DNA from: Methylobacterium sp. R2-1
Lineage (GTDB): Bacteria; Pseudomonadota; Alphaproteobacteria; Rhizobiales; Beijerinckiaceae
DNA length: 64,000 bases
Direction of reading: 5' to 3'
Assembly: GCF_014191355.1 (NCBI RefSeq)
Contig: NZ_JACHWM010000002.1
Span: 124,001-188,000, forward strand
Shown here: piece by piece, positions 37,470 to 46,146 of the stretch
How the letters are laid out: each line of letters begins with the position of its first letter
Numbering within the stretch: the stretch's first letter is position 1
Translations under genes and position numbers: made by a program
Notes under the pieces: generated by a model
Seen by the model: the letters and a program-made list of their open reading frames with translations, nothing else
Told to the model about the DNA's origin: nothing
The model's database searches: none

Positions 37470-38765
37470 GTGAAGGGATCGGCAAAAGCCGCAGGCCGGA
37501 GCAAGGACGAGACAGTGTCCCCCCCCGAGGCACCGGTCTCCGAGGACGACCGCCGCATCCGCGCGCTGATCCTGGCCGAACTCGACCGGCGCGGGGCACG
37601 GCCGGTGGCGCGCCGGACTCTGGCACTGATCGCCGAGGGCTTCGTCGAGCCCGCCGATGGCGTGCCCGGCTACCGGATCGTCGACCGGACCGGCGCGGTG
37701 CGCCTGCGGGGCGAGGCCGGAACCGGTGTGCCGCTGACGTTGCACGACCTCGTCGAGGAGCTTCGCGAGCAGCACGCCCCGCTGTTCTTGCCCCCTGCCC
37801 CAGAGCCTGAGCCTGAGCCGGCCCGTGACACCATCGCGGACGTGCGGAAGGCAGGCGCGCGCTTCGTGGAGACGCAATCGGCCCTGGCGCGGTCCCTGGC
37901 GAACAGCTCCGCCGAACGCAGCCGAGCACTCGCCAATGCCGCGAGCGAGACCGTCGAAGGCTGGCGCAGCCGGCTCGCCGAGCGCCTGAAGGCGCGGCCG
38001 AGACCTGCACCGGTCGGGACCTCCGTCGATCCCGCGGAGCCGACGCCGAATGCGGCGGAGCGCGTGGCCGAGGCGCGCGCCCGTGTCGAAGAGGGCTGGC
38101 GGCGAGTGGCAGGCGGGATCCAGCCTCGCCAGACCGCGACGCGGCTGCGCGATCTGACGGAAGACGCCCTTGCGGCCGGCAGCCGCCGCCCGGTGGCGCT
38201 GATGGCGCTCGGCGCCTTGGCGGGCGCTGGCCTCGTCGCCGCGCTCTCGTTGAGCGGGCGCGAGACGGAGGATACAGGACGCCCCGCTCAGCAGACAGCC
38301 GAGACTCAGCCGCAGCAGACGGCGCCTCCGGATTCCCCGCCGGCGTCGGGACGTGCCTCAGGCGAGGACGCGGCCCCCGACGCATCCGCGGAGATGCCGC
38401 CCGCGGAAACCGAGCGGCCGCCTGAGCCGGAGGCGCCGCGCAAGGGAGCCAATGCCGTCGTCGGCGTGCCGGAGGTGATCGACACGGCGACCTTGCGGGT
38501 GGGCGGCAAGGTCGTTCGCCTGTTCGGCGTCGAGTGGGTCCGCGGCGGTCAAGCCGACGAGTTGAGCAAGTACCTGCGCAAGCGCTCGGTGACCTGCCAG
38601 CCCGCCCCCGGTAGCAGCGCGTATATCTGCACGGTCGAGGGGCGCGACCTTTCCGAGGTGGTGCTGTTCAACGGCGGCGGCCGCGCCTCGTCCGAGGCGA
38701 CGCCGGATCTCGCCGCAGCCGAGGACCATGCCCGCACTGAGCGGCTCGGCGTCTGGAAGCGGTGA
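37470..38765 (+). CDS. membrane protein with degenerate SNase-like C-terminal domain
   Basis: A 431-residue protein: cytosolic helical N-terminus (RALILAELDRRGARPVARRTL, a winged-helix-like stretch), amphipathic helices, a membrane helix at about residues 242-263 (PVALMALGALAGAGLVAALSL), a Pro/Glu/Gln linker and a C-terminal staphylococcal-nuclease-like OB domain (GVPEVIDTATLRVGGKVVRLFGVEWVRG ... CTVEGRDLSEVVLFNGGGRA ... ARTERLGVWK). Compared with SNase, the Ca2+/catalytic acids look replaced (GD to TA; VDxPE to VEWVR) although one Arg (EGRD) remains. It is therefore probably a binding rather than a nuclease domain. Confidence 0.68.
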   Translation: MKGSAKAAGRSKDETVSPPEAPVSEDDRRIRALILAELDRRGARPVARRTLALIAEGFVEPADGVPGYRIVDRTGAVRLRGEAGTGVPLTLHDLVEELREQHAPLFLPPAPEPEPEPARDTIADVRKAGARFVETQSALARSLANSSAERSRALANAASETVEGWRSRLAERLKARPRPAPVGTSVDPAEPTPNAAERVAEARARVEEGWRRVAGGIQPRQTATRLRDLTEDALAAGSRRPVALMALGALAGAGLVAALSLSGRETEDTGRPAQQTAETQPQQTAPPDSPPASGRASGEDAAPDASAEMPPAETERPPEPEAPRKGANAVVGVPEVIDTATLRVGGKVVRLFGVEWVRGGQADELSKYLRKRSVTCQPAPGSSAYICTVEGRDLSEVVLFNGGGRASSEATPDLAAAEDHARTERLGVWKR

Positions 38766-38859
38766 GGCGTCGGGGACCGACGGTCCGATGCCCGTTCTCG
38801 ACGCTTGAAATTCCGGCCTGGGAGTTCGGTCCGCACATGGCCGAGCCGTGCCTTTCCCG

Positions 38860-39738
38860 TCAGAGCAGGGGCTGGCGCGCGGCGGCATCCTCGCGGGCGC
38901 AGATGGTAGGGTCGGGCTTCGTCCCCTCCCCGCCCAGCACCCGCTTCAGATCGGCGCGGGCGCGCTCCAGATCGGCGCGGAAGCCGGAATCGGCGAGGAG
39001 CACCGACATCAGCGCCGAGGCGCCGGTGCGGGCCGCCTCCACGTCGCTGAGCCAGTGGACGCCGCACACCACCCGGCTCTCGCCGTAGAGCCGGCTGCGC
39101 ACCAGAAACTGCGTCGCCTTCTCCGGCATCAGGCTCGCCATGATCATTCCGTAGGCCCAGCCCTGCCCGGCATGACCGGACGGATAGCTGAAGCTGTCGG
39201 CGAGTTCGGCCGTTCGGGCGACGCAGATCGGCGCCTCGTTGCCGACGAAGGGACGCAGGCGGCGGTAGCGGCGCTTCGCGACACGGGTGGCTCGGGCGAC
39301 GTCGATGCGGGCCCGGTCGAGGAGCCGCATCAGGTCGGGCACGCGCGCCTGGTCGATGCGCTGGCCGAGAACGCAGGCATAGTCCTCCAGAAGCGCGGCA
39401 CCTCCATCGGCGACGTCGTTGGTGGCGAGCGCCCAGCGCGGAGAACCCTGATAGGCCCGCGTGGCATTGTAGACCGCGCGGTCCGCCGCCTCCGCCGCCG
39501 AGTGCCCGGCCGGCGGCGGGGGCAGGATCGCCACGAGGTTCGGCGTCGCCTCCTCGCTGAGATAACCTTTCGGGGCGGCCGTCGAGAGCTTGTCCTTCTC
39601 CAGCGAGGGCGCGGAGGGCGGTGAGCCGGACGGCGCCGCCGGCTCGGCATGGACGGGCACGACGTGGAGCGGTCCGGTCGCGAGGATCAGCGTCAGCAGG
39701 GCGGCAAGGCGCACCGGCGCACGGGTCGGGCGGGACAT
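38860..39738 (-). CDS. class A acid phosphatase, PAP2 superfamily
   Basis: Periplasmic non-specific acid phosphatase of 292 residues. Signal peptide (LAALLTLILATGPLHVVPVHA). The three PAP2 signature blocks are present: KRRYRRLRP (K-x6-RP), SYPSGHAGQGWAYG and SRVVCGVHWLSD with the phosphoryl-accepting His. The spacing fits the PhoN class A group. N-terminal sequence TPNLVAILPPPPAGHSAAEAADRAVYNATR also matches that class. It would release phosphate from organic phosphomonoesters. Single gene with its start near the end of a 230-nt gap. Confidence 0.92.
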   Translation of the reverse strand: MSRPTRAPVRLAALLTLILATGPLHVVPVHAEPAAPSGSPPSAPSLEKDKLSTAAPKGYLSEEATPNLVAILPPPPAGHSAAEAADRAVYNATRAYQGSPRWALATNDVADGGAALLEDYACVLGQRIDQARVPDLMRLLDRARIDVARATRVAKRRYRRLRPFVGNEAPICVARTAELADSFSYPSGHAGQGWAYGMIMASLMPEKATQFLVRSRLYGESRVVCGVHWLSDVEAARTGASALMSVLLADSGFRADLERARADLKRVLGGEGTKPDPTICAREDAAARQPLL

Positions 39739-39969
39739 CGGAGAAGCAGCTTTCGGGCGCCGGGTCGAAGGATCGGGACGGCGGAGAGGGGACCGAGCAT
39801 CAGTCTCGAACCGATGCTCAGGGCCTGTCTAGAAGGGACGTGCGACAGATGCGTCACAGTCCGATCCCCCTGTCATATGAAATCTGTCGGATTGCTTCGC
39901 AGAGCGGATTTCGCGCTTCGCCCAAGCGCCGCACGGGCGTGCTGCCCTCCGCCCTTCTTTGAGACCGGA

Positions 39970-40848
39970 TCAAGCCGCCCGGATCGCGGCGGCGATGGCA
40001 CCCGAGAATTCCTCGTGGGCGCTCAGCGCTCCCGGCACGGGGATGGCCACGACGCGGCCCGTGCCGATCAGCGCGTCCATCTCGGCGCCGGAGCGGCGCG
40101 GCGCCTTCTCCGGCCGCAGCACCTGCACCGGCGGCAGGCCGTCGCCGAACAGGGCCAGGAAGTCTTCACGCGAAGCGGCCGGATCGAGGCCTCCGGTGAC
40201 GAAGGCCGCCGTGCCGAAGCGGCCCCGGCTCTGCCGGGTGATCCGGTGCTTGGCGGCGATGACGGCGGGCGTGACATGGGCCGGCTCGGCATAGACGTGG
40301 GCGCGCATCATCCGCCCGATGATCGGCGGGCTGATATTGATCCGGTAGAGCGCCTCGCCGAGGAGCGGCATCTCGACGGCCCGGCGGATGCGGCCGAACC
40401 ACGCGGCGCGCTCCGGACCCATGGCGGTCGGCAGCGGCCCGCGCCAGGTCGGCGCCACGAGCACGAGTCGCGCGAAGGCGCCGGGATGGCGGCGCGCCGC
40501 CGCGACGAGGTAGGGCGCGGCATGGCCCGCCGCGACACCGAGCGCATAGGGGCCGGGCGCCGCCGCCAGAAGCGCGTCGAGGAAGGCATGCAGGTTGGCC
40601 GGGCTCAGCGGCAGCCGAGTCCGGGGATGCGCGCCGAAGCCCGGCCAGTCGGGCACCAAGCAGCGGTACGTGTCGCCAAGTTCGCGGGCGAGCGGCAGCA
40701 TCTCCTCGCGAGCCGAGATCGAGGAGAGAGCAGGCAGAAGCAGCGCGTCGGCGCCCTCCCCGATCAGGGCACAGGGCGTCGCCACCCGGTGCCCCGCGAC
40801 GGTGAGGTCGAGGGTCCGGATGGCGTCCGATGGGCTGGCCGATGCCAT
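39970..40848 (-). CDS. alpha/beta hydrolase-like protein lacking the Ser nucleophile
   Basis: A 292-residue alpha/beta-hydrolase fold: strand LLLPALSSISAREEMLPLARELG, oxyanion-side loop, WPGFGAHPRTR, then the nucleophile elbow position reads GVAAGHAAP instead of GxSxG. The cap and later strands (FVTGGLDPAASREDF, then IPVPGALSAHEE) are normal, and a C-terminal His (AHEE) is retained. With Ala for Ser it is probably not a classical hydrolase. Its ATG overlaps the dapD stop (ATGA), so it is translationally coupled to lysine biosynthesis. Function not known. Confidence 0.78.
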   Translation of the reverse strand: MASASPSDAIRTLDLTVAGHRVATPCALIGEGADALLLPALSSISAREEMLPLARELGDTYRCLVPDWPGFGAHPRTRLPLSPANLHAFLDALLAAAPGPYALGVAAGHAAPYLVAAARRHPGAFARLVLVAPTWRGPLPTAMGPERAAWFGRIRRAVEMPLLGEALYRINISPPIIGRMMRAHVYAEPAHVTPAVIAAKHRITRQSRGRFGTAAFVTGGLDPAASREDFLALFGDGLPPVQVLRPEKAPRRSGAEMDALIGTGRVVAIPVPGALSAHEEFSGAIAAAIRAA

Positions 40849-41690
40849 CAGGTCCGCAGCAGCTCGTTGATGCCGGTCTTGGCGCGAGTGCCGGCATCGA
40901 CGCGCTTGACGATCACGGCGCAGTAGAGACCGGGGCCGGGAGTGCCGTCGGGGAGCGGCTTGCCGGGCGTCGTGCCCGACACCACCACGGAATACGGGGG
41001 CACGCGGCCGTAGAAGGTCTCGCCCGTAGTGCGGTCGATGATGCGCGTCGAGGCGCCGATATAGACGCCCATCGACAGGACCGAGCCCTCGCCGATGATC
41101 ACGCCCTCGGCGACCTCGGCGCGGGCGCCGACGAAGCAGTTGTCCTCGATGATGACCGGGTTGGCCTGGAGCGGCTCCAGCACGCCGGCGATGCCGGCGC
41201 CGCCCGAGATGTGGCAGTTCTTGCCGACTTGGGCGCAGGAGCCGATCGTCACCCAGGTATCGACCATGGTGCCCTCACCGACATGGGCACCGAGATTGAT
41301 GAAGCTCGGCATCAGCACCGCGCCCGGCGCGATGTAGGAGCCGCGGCGCACGAAGCAGCCGGGCACGGCGCGGAAGCCGGCGGCGCGGAACTCGGCGTCG
41401 CCCCAGCCGGAAAATTTCGAGGGCACCTTGTCCCACCAGGCGGAGGAGCCGGGGCCGCCCTCGATCGGCACCATGTCGTTGAGGCGGAAGGAGAGCAGAA
41501 CTGCCTTCTTAAGCCACTGGTTCACCTGCCAAGTGTCGCCCGCCTTCTCGGCGACGCGGGCCTGACCGGAATCGAGCAGGTTCAGCGCCTCGTCCACCGC
41601 CTCGCGCACGGCGCCCGTGGTCGCGGTCGAGATGCCGGCGCGCTCCTCCCAGGCGGCTTCGATGGTCTTTTCGAGATCGGCGTGTGACAT
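40848..41690 (-). CDS. dapD: 2,3,4,5-tetrahydropyridine-2,6-dicarboxylate N-succinyltransferase
   Basis: Enzyme of the succinylase branch of lysine/meso-diaminopimelate synthesis, transferring succinyl from succinyl-CoA. N-terminal helical domain ([13 protein letters not shown]), then left-handed beta-helix hexapeptide repeats ([43 protein letters not shown]) and the C-terminal [19 protein letters not shown] 41690 gives 280 residues, as usual. A hydrolase-like gene overlaps its end by one base. Confidence 0.96.
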   Translation of the reverse strand: MSHADLEKTIEAAWEERAGISTATTGAVREAVDEALNLLDSGQARVAEKAGDTWQVNQWLKKAVLLSFRLNDMVPIEGGPGSSAWWDKVPSKFSGWGDAEFRAAGFRAVPGCFVRRGSYIAPGAVLMPSFINLGAHVGEGTMVDTWVTIGSCAQVGKNCHISGGAGIAGVLEPLQANPVIIEDNCFVGARAEVAEGVIIGEGSVLSMGVYIGASTRIIDRTTGETFYGRVPPYSVVVSGTTPGKPLPDGTPGPGLYCAVIVKRVDAGTRAKTGINELLRT

Positions 41691-41752
41691 CGGGGCTTTC
41701 CGGACTAGACGGCGCGAAAGGTGGTCGTGCTTACAAAAGCCGCCCGGTCCTG

Positions 41753-42232
41753 TCACCGTTTGCGTGGCGCGAGGCCCACAAGCCGCGCGCGCACGCCGGA
41801 CAGGCCCCGCACCAGGCCCAGCAGCTCCTCGGCCATGCCGTCATGGATCGCCGCCGCTGCGTCCGGAAACTCGCGCAGCACGCGACTCATCAGCGAGGGC
41901 GTCACGCGCATCACCTCCGAGGCTTCCCGCGCCCGGGCGTCGGCCGGCCGTGGGACTTGGCGAAACAGGGCATTGCGCCCGATCACACCGGAGCGCGTGA
42001 CTGTGACCGGCAGTGCATCGGGCAGGGAATCGGCCGAGGGCGGGACAAGGACGATAGTGCCGGACATGACGACGTAGCCGCCATCCGACGGTTCGCCGCG
42101 GGCGAACAACAGCTCGCCCTCCTCCAGGAGGCGCCGCTCGCCGGCGAAGGACAGCAGGCGCAGGGCATCGCGCCCGAACGACTCGAACACGGGCGCTGCG
42201 GCGAGGATCGCGATGTCGTCGTCGAGCCCCAA
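41753..42232 (-). CDS. stand-alone cyclic-nucleotide-binding domain protein
   Basis: A 159-residue protein with the Crp/Fnr-type effector fold only: [48 protein letters not shown], then GVIGRNALF and the long C-helix region. No helix-turn-helix follows. The phosphate-binding cassette is weakly matched ([17 protein letters not shown]), so cNMP binding is uncertain. Such Crp domains without DNA-binding parts can act as regulatory partners. It lies 62 nt upstream of dapD on the same strand and next to the copy B repeat. Confidence 0.75.
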   Translation of the reverse strand: MGLDDDIAILAAAPVFESFGRDALRLLSFAGERRLLEEGELLFARGEPSDGGYVVMSGTIVLVPPSADSLPDALPVTVTRSGVIGRNALFRQVPRPADARAREASEVMRVTPSLMSRVLREFPDAAAAIHDGMAEELLGLVRGLSGVRARLVGLAPRKR

Positions 42233-42262
42233 CGCCTGTCTGCCCCTCGGCCACGATACGCT

Positions 42263-42365
42263 CAGAGCATCGTCCTGAATATCGAATCCAGGACGATGCT
42301 CTAGGCTCTTGCTTCTGCATCGTCTTTTCCCGAAAGCCGACGGCCACCTTTCGGGACGATGCTCT
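42263..42365 (-). repeat. double-hairpin interspersed repeat, copy B
   Basis: Reverse-oriented relative of 5321-5423. The palindrome AGAGCATCGTCCTGAAT/ATCCAGGACGATGCTCT is followed on the plus strand by GCATCGTC and a CCCGAAAG/CTTTCGGG stem ending in GACGATGCTC. About 12 differences over 101 positions from copy A by hand, several of them in loops and spacers. Confidence 0.85.
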
Positions 42366-42466
42366 ACCCTTCAGAGCGCCAAGCTTAACCGATGCGCGAG
42401 CCACGCGATACGCTGCTCGTCCGTGGGCTGTGCGCGGAGGTGGATAGTGCCCCTTCGGGACGAGGA

Positions 42467-43153
42467 TCAGGGCAGCAGCTTGTATCCGCCGCCCTCGGTA
42501 ACGAGGATCGCGGCGACCGCCGGGTTCGGCTCGATCTTCTGGCGGAGCCGGTAGATATGCGTCTCGAGGGTGTGGGTGGTGACGTGGGCATTGTAGCCCC
42601 ACACCTCGGCGAGCAGCGTGTCGCGCCCCACCACCTCCCGTCCTGCCCGGTAGAGGTAGCGCAGAATCGCCGTCTCCTTCTCGGTCAGCTTCAGCTTGGA
42701 GCCGCGCTCGCCCACCAGCAGCTTGGCGCCGGGCCGGAAGGTGTAGGGACCGATGCGGAACACCGCATCCTCACTCGCCTCATGCTGGCGCAACTGCACC
42801 CGGATGCGGGCGAGCAGCACGGCGAACTTGAACGGCTTGACCACGTAATCGTTGGCGCCCGCCTCCAGGCCCTCGACCATGTCGTCGTCGGATTCCTGCG
42901 CCGTCAGCATGATGATCGGACCGCGGTAGCCGTTGCGGCGCATCGTCCGCACCGCCTCGCGCCCGTCCATATCGGGCAGGGCGACATCCATCACGACGAG
43001 ATCGACCGGCTCCTGCGTGACGCGGTTCAGCGCCCCGGTCGCGGTCGGTTCGCCGATGACGGAGAACTCCTCATAGGCGTCGATCTGCTCCGTCAATGCC
43101 TCACGCAGGGCGTCGTCGTCGTCGCAGACGAGGAGGCAATAAGGATTGGACAT
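42467..43153 (-). CDS. OmpR-family response regulator, CenR-like
   Basis: A 228-residue two-component regulator. Receiver: CDDDDALREAL with the acidic pair, VVMDVALPDMDG with the phospho-acceptor Asp56, MLTAQESDDDMVEGLEAGANDYVVKPFK with the conserved Thr and Lys. C-terminal winged helix: KLTEKETAILRYLYRAG, VWGYNAHVTTHTLETHIYRLRQKIE. Its place beside an L,D-transpeptidase, yggS and leuS near parAB resembles the Caulobacter cenR locus. A CenR-like role in envelope control is therefore likely, but is inference. No histidine kinase is adjacent. ATG 43153 chosen; the frame is open a little farther upstream. Confidence 0.88.
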   Translation of the reverse strand: MSNPYCLLVCDDDDALREALTEQIDAYEEFSVIGEPTATGALNRVTQEPVDLVVMDVALPDMDGREAVRTMRRNGYRGPIIMLTAQESDDDMVEGLEAGANDYVVKPFKFAVLLARIRVQLRQHEASEDAVFRIGPYTFRPGAKLLVGERGSKLKLTEKETAILRYLYRAGREVVGRDTLLAEVWGYNAHVTTHTLETHIYRLRQKIEPNPAVAAILVTEGGGYKLLP

Positions 43154-43441
43154 CGACGCAGCGGCTCTCGACAAGCTTTCGGCCACCTGAACTTCGCGGA
43201 ACGATCAGACAGGCGGCCAAGACAATTTCATGGCGGCACGCTCGTCCGAAGAGGCAATCGCCCGTTGGCCGGCCGCGGACGGAGCCCAAACAGCTCCGCC
43301 TGGCGATTAACCTAGTTCGTTTTGCGCGCCGGGAAATCCAGATTGCGCGCTTATGCAGAATTTTCGCCATGTTCCACCTCTCTCTACCGCGACACGACGT
43401 CAGACCAAGCGAAGTTCGGGATAGGTTGGGACGAACCGGCC

Positions 43442-44032
43442 ATGCCACGCCCTCAGGTTGCGAAGCGGAACGGCGGCGGGATCGTCTGGCAGGGGAGAGC
43501 CGGATCGCTCGGCCTGCTGCGGGTGCGCCCTCTGCCAGGTGACGCGACTCGCGGCACGCTGATCGCGGGGGGAAGCGTGATCCCCTGCGCCCTCGGGCGC
43601 TCCGGCATCACGAGCCGCAAGCGCGAGGGGGATGGCGCCTCGCCACAGGGCGTGTTCCGCCTGCGCGGCGGCTTCTACCGGCCCGACCGTTTTCCCGTCC
43701 GCCCCGTGAGTCCGCTTCCCCTGCGGGCGACGCGGCGCGACGACGGCTGGTGCGACGCGCCGCAGGACCGCCGCTACAACCGGCCGATTCGGCTCCCGAG
43801 CACGACGGCCAGCGCAGAACAGCTCTGGCGCGATGACGGCCTCTACGATCTTGTGATCGACCTCGACTACAACCGTGGGCCGATCCGCCCGGGGCGGGGG
43901 TCGGCAATCTTCCTGCATATCGCCCGCAGTGGCTACCAGCCCACGGAGGGCTGCGTCGCCCTGAAACCCGCCGACCTGCTGCGTCTGCTCCGCCGCCTCG
44001 GCCCCAGGACGCGGATAAAGATCGGGCGGTAG
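43442..44032 (+). CDS. L,D-transpeptidase, YkuD domain
   Basis: A 196-residue enzyme of the YkuD fold that links peptidoglycan side chains or anchors proteins to them. The active-site stretch HIARSGYQPTEGCVALKP holds His and the nucleophile Cys; the usual HGC is TEGC, as in many short alphaproteobacterial members. The N-terminal half contains PCALGRSGITSRKREGDGASPQGVF, the substrate-side SxxTPxG-like loop. No clear signal peptide is present from ATG 43442. Divergent from the response regulator, with a 288-nt shared gap. Confidence 0.87.
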   Translation: MPRPQVAKRNGGGIVWQGRAGSLGLLRVRPLPGDATRGTLIAGGSVIPCALGRSGITSRKREGDGASPQGVFRLRGGFYRPDRFPVRPVSPLPLRATRRDDGWCDAPQDRRYNRPIRLPSTTASAEQLWRDDGLYDLVIDLDYNRGPIRPGRGSAIFLHIARSGYQPTEGCVALKPADLLRLLRRLGPRTRIKIGR

Positions 44033-44097
44033 ACGCAGGCCCGGAGCGGCCGTCGCGCCGCGAGCCGCCGATCACCCGCGGGCCGACTCTCTCGAAC

Positions 44098-44829
44098 TTA
44101 TGCCCGCTTGGCGCGCCGTCCGAAGATCGCCGTGCCGACGCGGACATGGGTCGCGCCCATCTGGATCGCGGCCGGAAAGTCGGCGCTCATGCCCATCGAC
44201 AGGATCGGCAGGCCGTGGCGCTCCGCGAGGCGGGCGAGCAGGCCGAAATGAGGGGAGGGTGGGTCCTCGGCCGGCGGGATGCACATCAGGCCATGGATCG
44301 CGAGGCCGTGGGTCTCGCGGCATTCCGAGAGGAGGACATCGACCTGATCGGGGGCGACGCCGGCCTTCTGCGCTTCGTCGCCGGTGTTGACCTGAATCAG
44401 GAGCTTCGGTGCCCGACCGCTCCGCTCGATCTCCTTGGCCAAAGCCGCGGCGAGGGATAGCCGGTCGAGCGAGTGGATCACGTCGAACAGCTCGACAGCC
44501 TCACGCGCCTTGTTCGATTGCAGGGGGCCGACGAGGTGCAGCTCGACATCCGGATAGCGCTCCCGCAGTGCCGGCCACTTGGCTCGCGATTCCTGCACGT
44601 AGTTCTCGCCGAAGATCCGCTGACCCGCCTCGAGCGCCGGCAGGATGCCCTCGGCCGGCACCGTCTTCGAGACGGCGACGAGATGGACGCTATCCGGATC
44701 GCGCTCGTTGTCCTCGGCCGCCCGGCGGATGCTCGCGCGCACCTCCGCGAGGCCGGCGGCGACGTCGGCCTCGCCGACCGGCGGCTTGGCGTCGAGAGGC
44801 TGATCCGGGGTCTGGCTCTGATCGGTCAT
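44098..44829 (-). CDS. YggS/PROSC family pyridoxal-phosphate homeostasis protein
   Basis: PLP-binding single-domain TIM barrel that buffers vitamin B6. Signature parts: VHLVAVSKTVPAEGI with the PLP Lys, IFGENYVQE, HLVGPLQSNKAREA, VIHSLDRL, LIQVNTGDEAQKAG, IHGLMCIPP and SMGMSADFPAAIQMGATHVRVGTAIFG. ATG 44829 follows AAGGAAG; 243 residues including a slightly extended, acidic N-terminus. The yggS-YkuD-response regulator grouping beside leuS is conserved in relatives. Confidence 0.95.
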   Translation of the reverse strand: MTDQSQTPDQPLDAKPPVGEADVAAGLAEVRASIRRAAEDNERDPDSVHLVAVSKTVPAEGILPALEAGQRIFGENYVQESRAKWPALRERYPDVELHLVGPLQSNKAREAVELFDVIHSLDRLSLAAALAKEIERSGRAPKLLIQVNTGDEAQKAGVAPDQVDVLLSECRETHGLAIHGLMCIPPAEDPPSPHFGLLARLAERHGLPILSMGMSADFPAAIQMGATHVRVGTAIFGRRAKRA

Positions 44830-44939
44830 GGGACTTCCTTGCGGCGGTGCCGCCGCGACTTCAAGGGCGACGGCGCCTTTCCATCGCCCCCGCCCGCGAT
44901 ATGCTGATGTCTCCCGTCCAAACGGAGAAGCCCGGCCCG

Positions 44940-46019
44940 ATGTTCGATACGCCCGCCGACGCCCAGGCCCAGCTGGCGCAGCAGTTTTCGCGCCCGCAGG
45001 TCGAGATGGTCGTCGAAGCGCTGGTGCCGACGCTGGTGTTCCGGCCTCAGCCGAAAGGCAGGGCAGGACTCGGCGGCACGCGGATCGGCGGAACGCCCGA
45101 CCTCCCGCCGGGCCTCGCATGGCCGCGCCGAACCAAGCCTGCCGATGTCGAGGCGATCGCCAAGCGCGGGAATGTGGAAGCCGGGGAGGAGATGCGGCGG
45201 CACTTCCGCAAGGAGCTGCCCTATGCCTTCTTTGCGCAGGTCGATCTCGGGGAAGCGCAGGAGCAGACGGGAGGGCAGGCGAGGGGGCAGGACGCTCCCG
45301 CCGCTGCCCTGCCCGGGCACGGGCGGCTGCTGTTCTTCTACGATCTCTCCGCCGGTCCCTGGGACAACGGCACCGAGTCCACCCGTGTGATCTGGGACGA
45401 GAGCCCGCACGACGGCCTCGTCACACAAGTCATGCCGCCCGACCTCGCGAGGGCGGCCGAGGCGCACCGGGCGGAGATCGCCAAGGTCAACCGCCAGTTC
45501 GCGCTGCCCGTGCCGAAGCCTGATTCCGGCACACCGTATGGCGGTCCGGCCCGGCCGATGAGCCTGCATGCTTCCCTGCGCCCGCCGGCCATCGAGAGCC
45601 TGGAGATGGAGGCGCGGCCAACCCTGAAGGCGGCGCTGGCGCCCCGCAGCGACGGCGAGGAAAGCTTCCGCGACGCTTATCAGGACCTCTTCTCGAGAGC
45701 ATTCGACAGCTATTACGGCGCTGCCAACACGGGCCGGCGCAACCAGCTTCTCGGCGCGCCGCTGCCGGAGCAGAGTGATCCGCGCCTCGAGGCGGAGGTC
45801 GTCAGCCGCTTCGGTGTGCAACACCTCAGCCAGGAGCAGTGGAAAGCGCACCGGCCTGAGATCGAGGCGGGTGCGCGCGCCTGGCGGCTGCTCCTGCAGA
45901 TCGATGTCGGCGACTTCCTGCAGGAGGACGGGGAGGGCACCGTCTATTTCCTGATCCGCGCTTCCGATCTCACAGATCGCCGCTTCGACCGCGTGGTGGC
46001 GGTCTATCAGCAGACCTGA
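44940..46019 (+). CDS. DUF1963 (YwqG-like) protein
   Basis: A 359-residue protein of the DUF1963/YwqG family, unknown function. The family pattern is evident: SRIGGTPDLPPGLAWPR-like opening (here TRIGGTPDLPPGLAWPRR), FFAQVDLGE, GRLLFFYDLSAGPWD, ESPHDGLVT, and the late LLQIDVGDFLQEDGEGTVYFLIR. ATG 44940 follows CGGAGAAG; an in-frame ATG at 44907 would add eleven residues. Located between divergent yggS and leuS. Confidence 0.85.
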   Translation: MFDTPADAQAQLAQQFSRPQVEMVVEALVPTLVFRPQPKGRAGLGGTRIGGTPDLPPGLAWPRRTKPADVEAIAKRGNVEAGEEMRRHFRKELPYAFFAQVDLGEAQEQTGGQARGQDAPAAALPGHGRLLFFYDLSAGPWDNGTESTRVIWDESPHDGLVTQVMPPDLARAAEAHRAEIAKVNRQFALPVPKPDSGTPYGGPARPMSLHASLRPPAIESLEMEARPTLKAALAPRSDGEESFRDAYQDLFSRAFDSYYGAANTGRRNQLLGAPLPEQSDPRLEAEVVSRFGVQHLSQEQWKAHRPEIEAGARAWRLLLQIDVGDFLQEDGEGTVYFLIRASDLTDRRFDRVVAVYQQT

Positions 46020-46046
46020 GCCGTCCTCATCCTCGGTCCTTGATCG

Positions 46047-46076
46047 TTGACCCTTGGCCGTGCGGATATGCTAGGT
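46047..46076 (+). promoter_or_regulatory. candidate promoter for leuS
   Basis: TTGACC (46047-46052), 18-nt spacer, CTAGGT (46071-46076), about 70 nt before the leuS start. Confidence 0.42.
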
Positions 46077-46146
46077 GCCGGGCTTCGGGCCCCGCGATAC
46101 CGTTGCGTGCGGCCCACTCCCTTTTCCGCTGATCCCGGCGCTCCCG

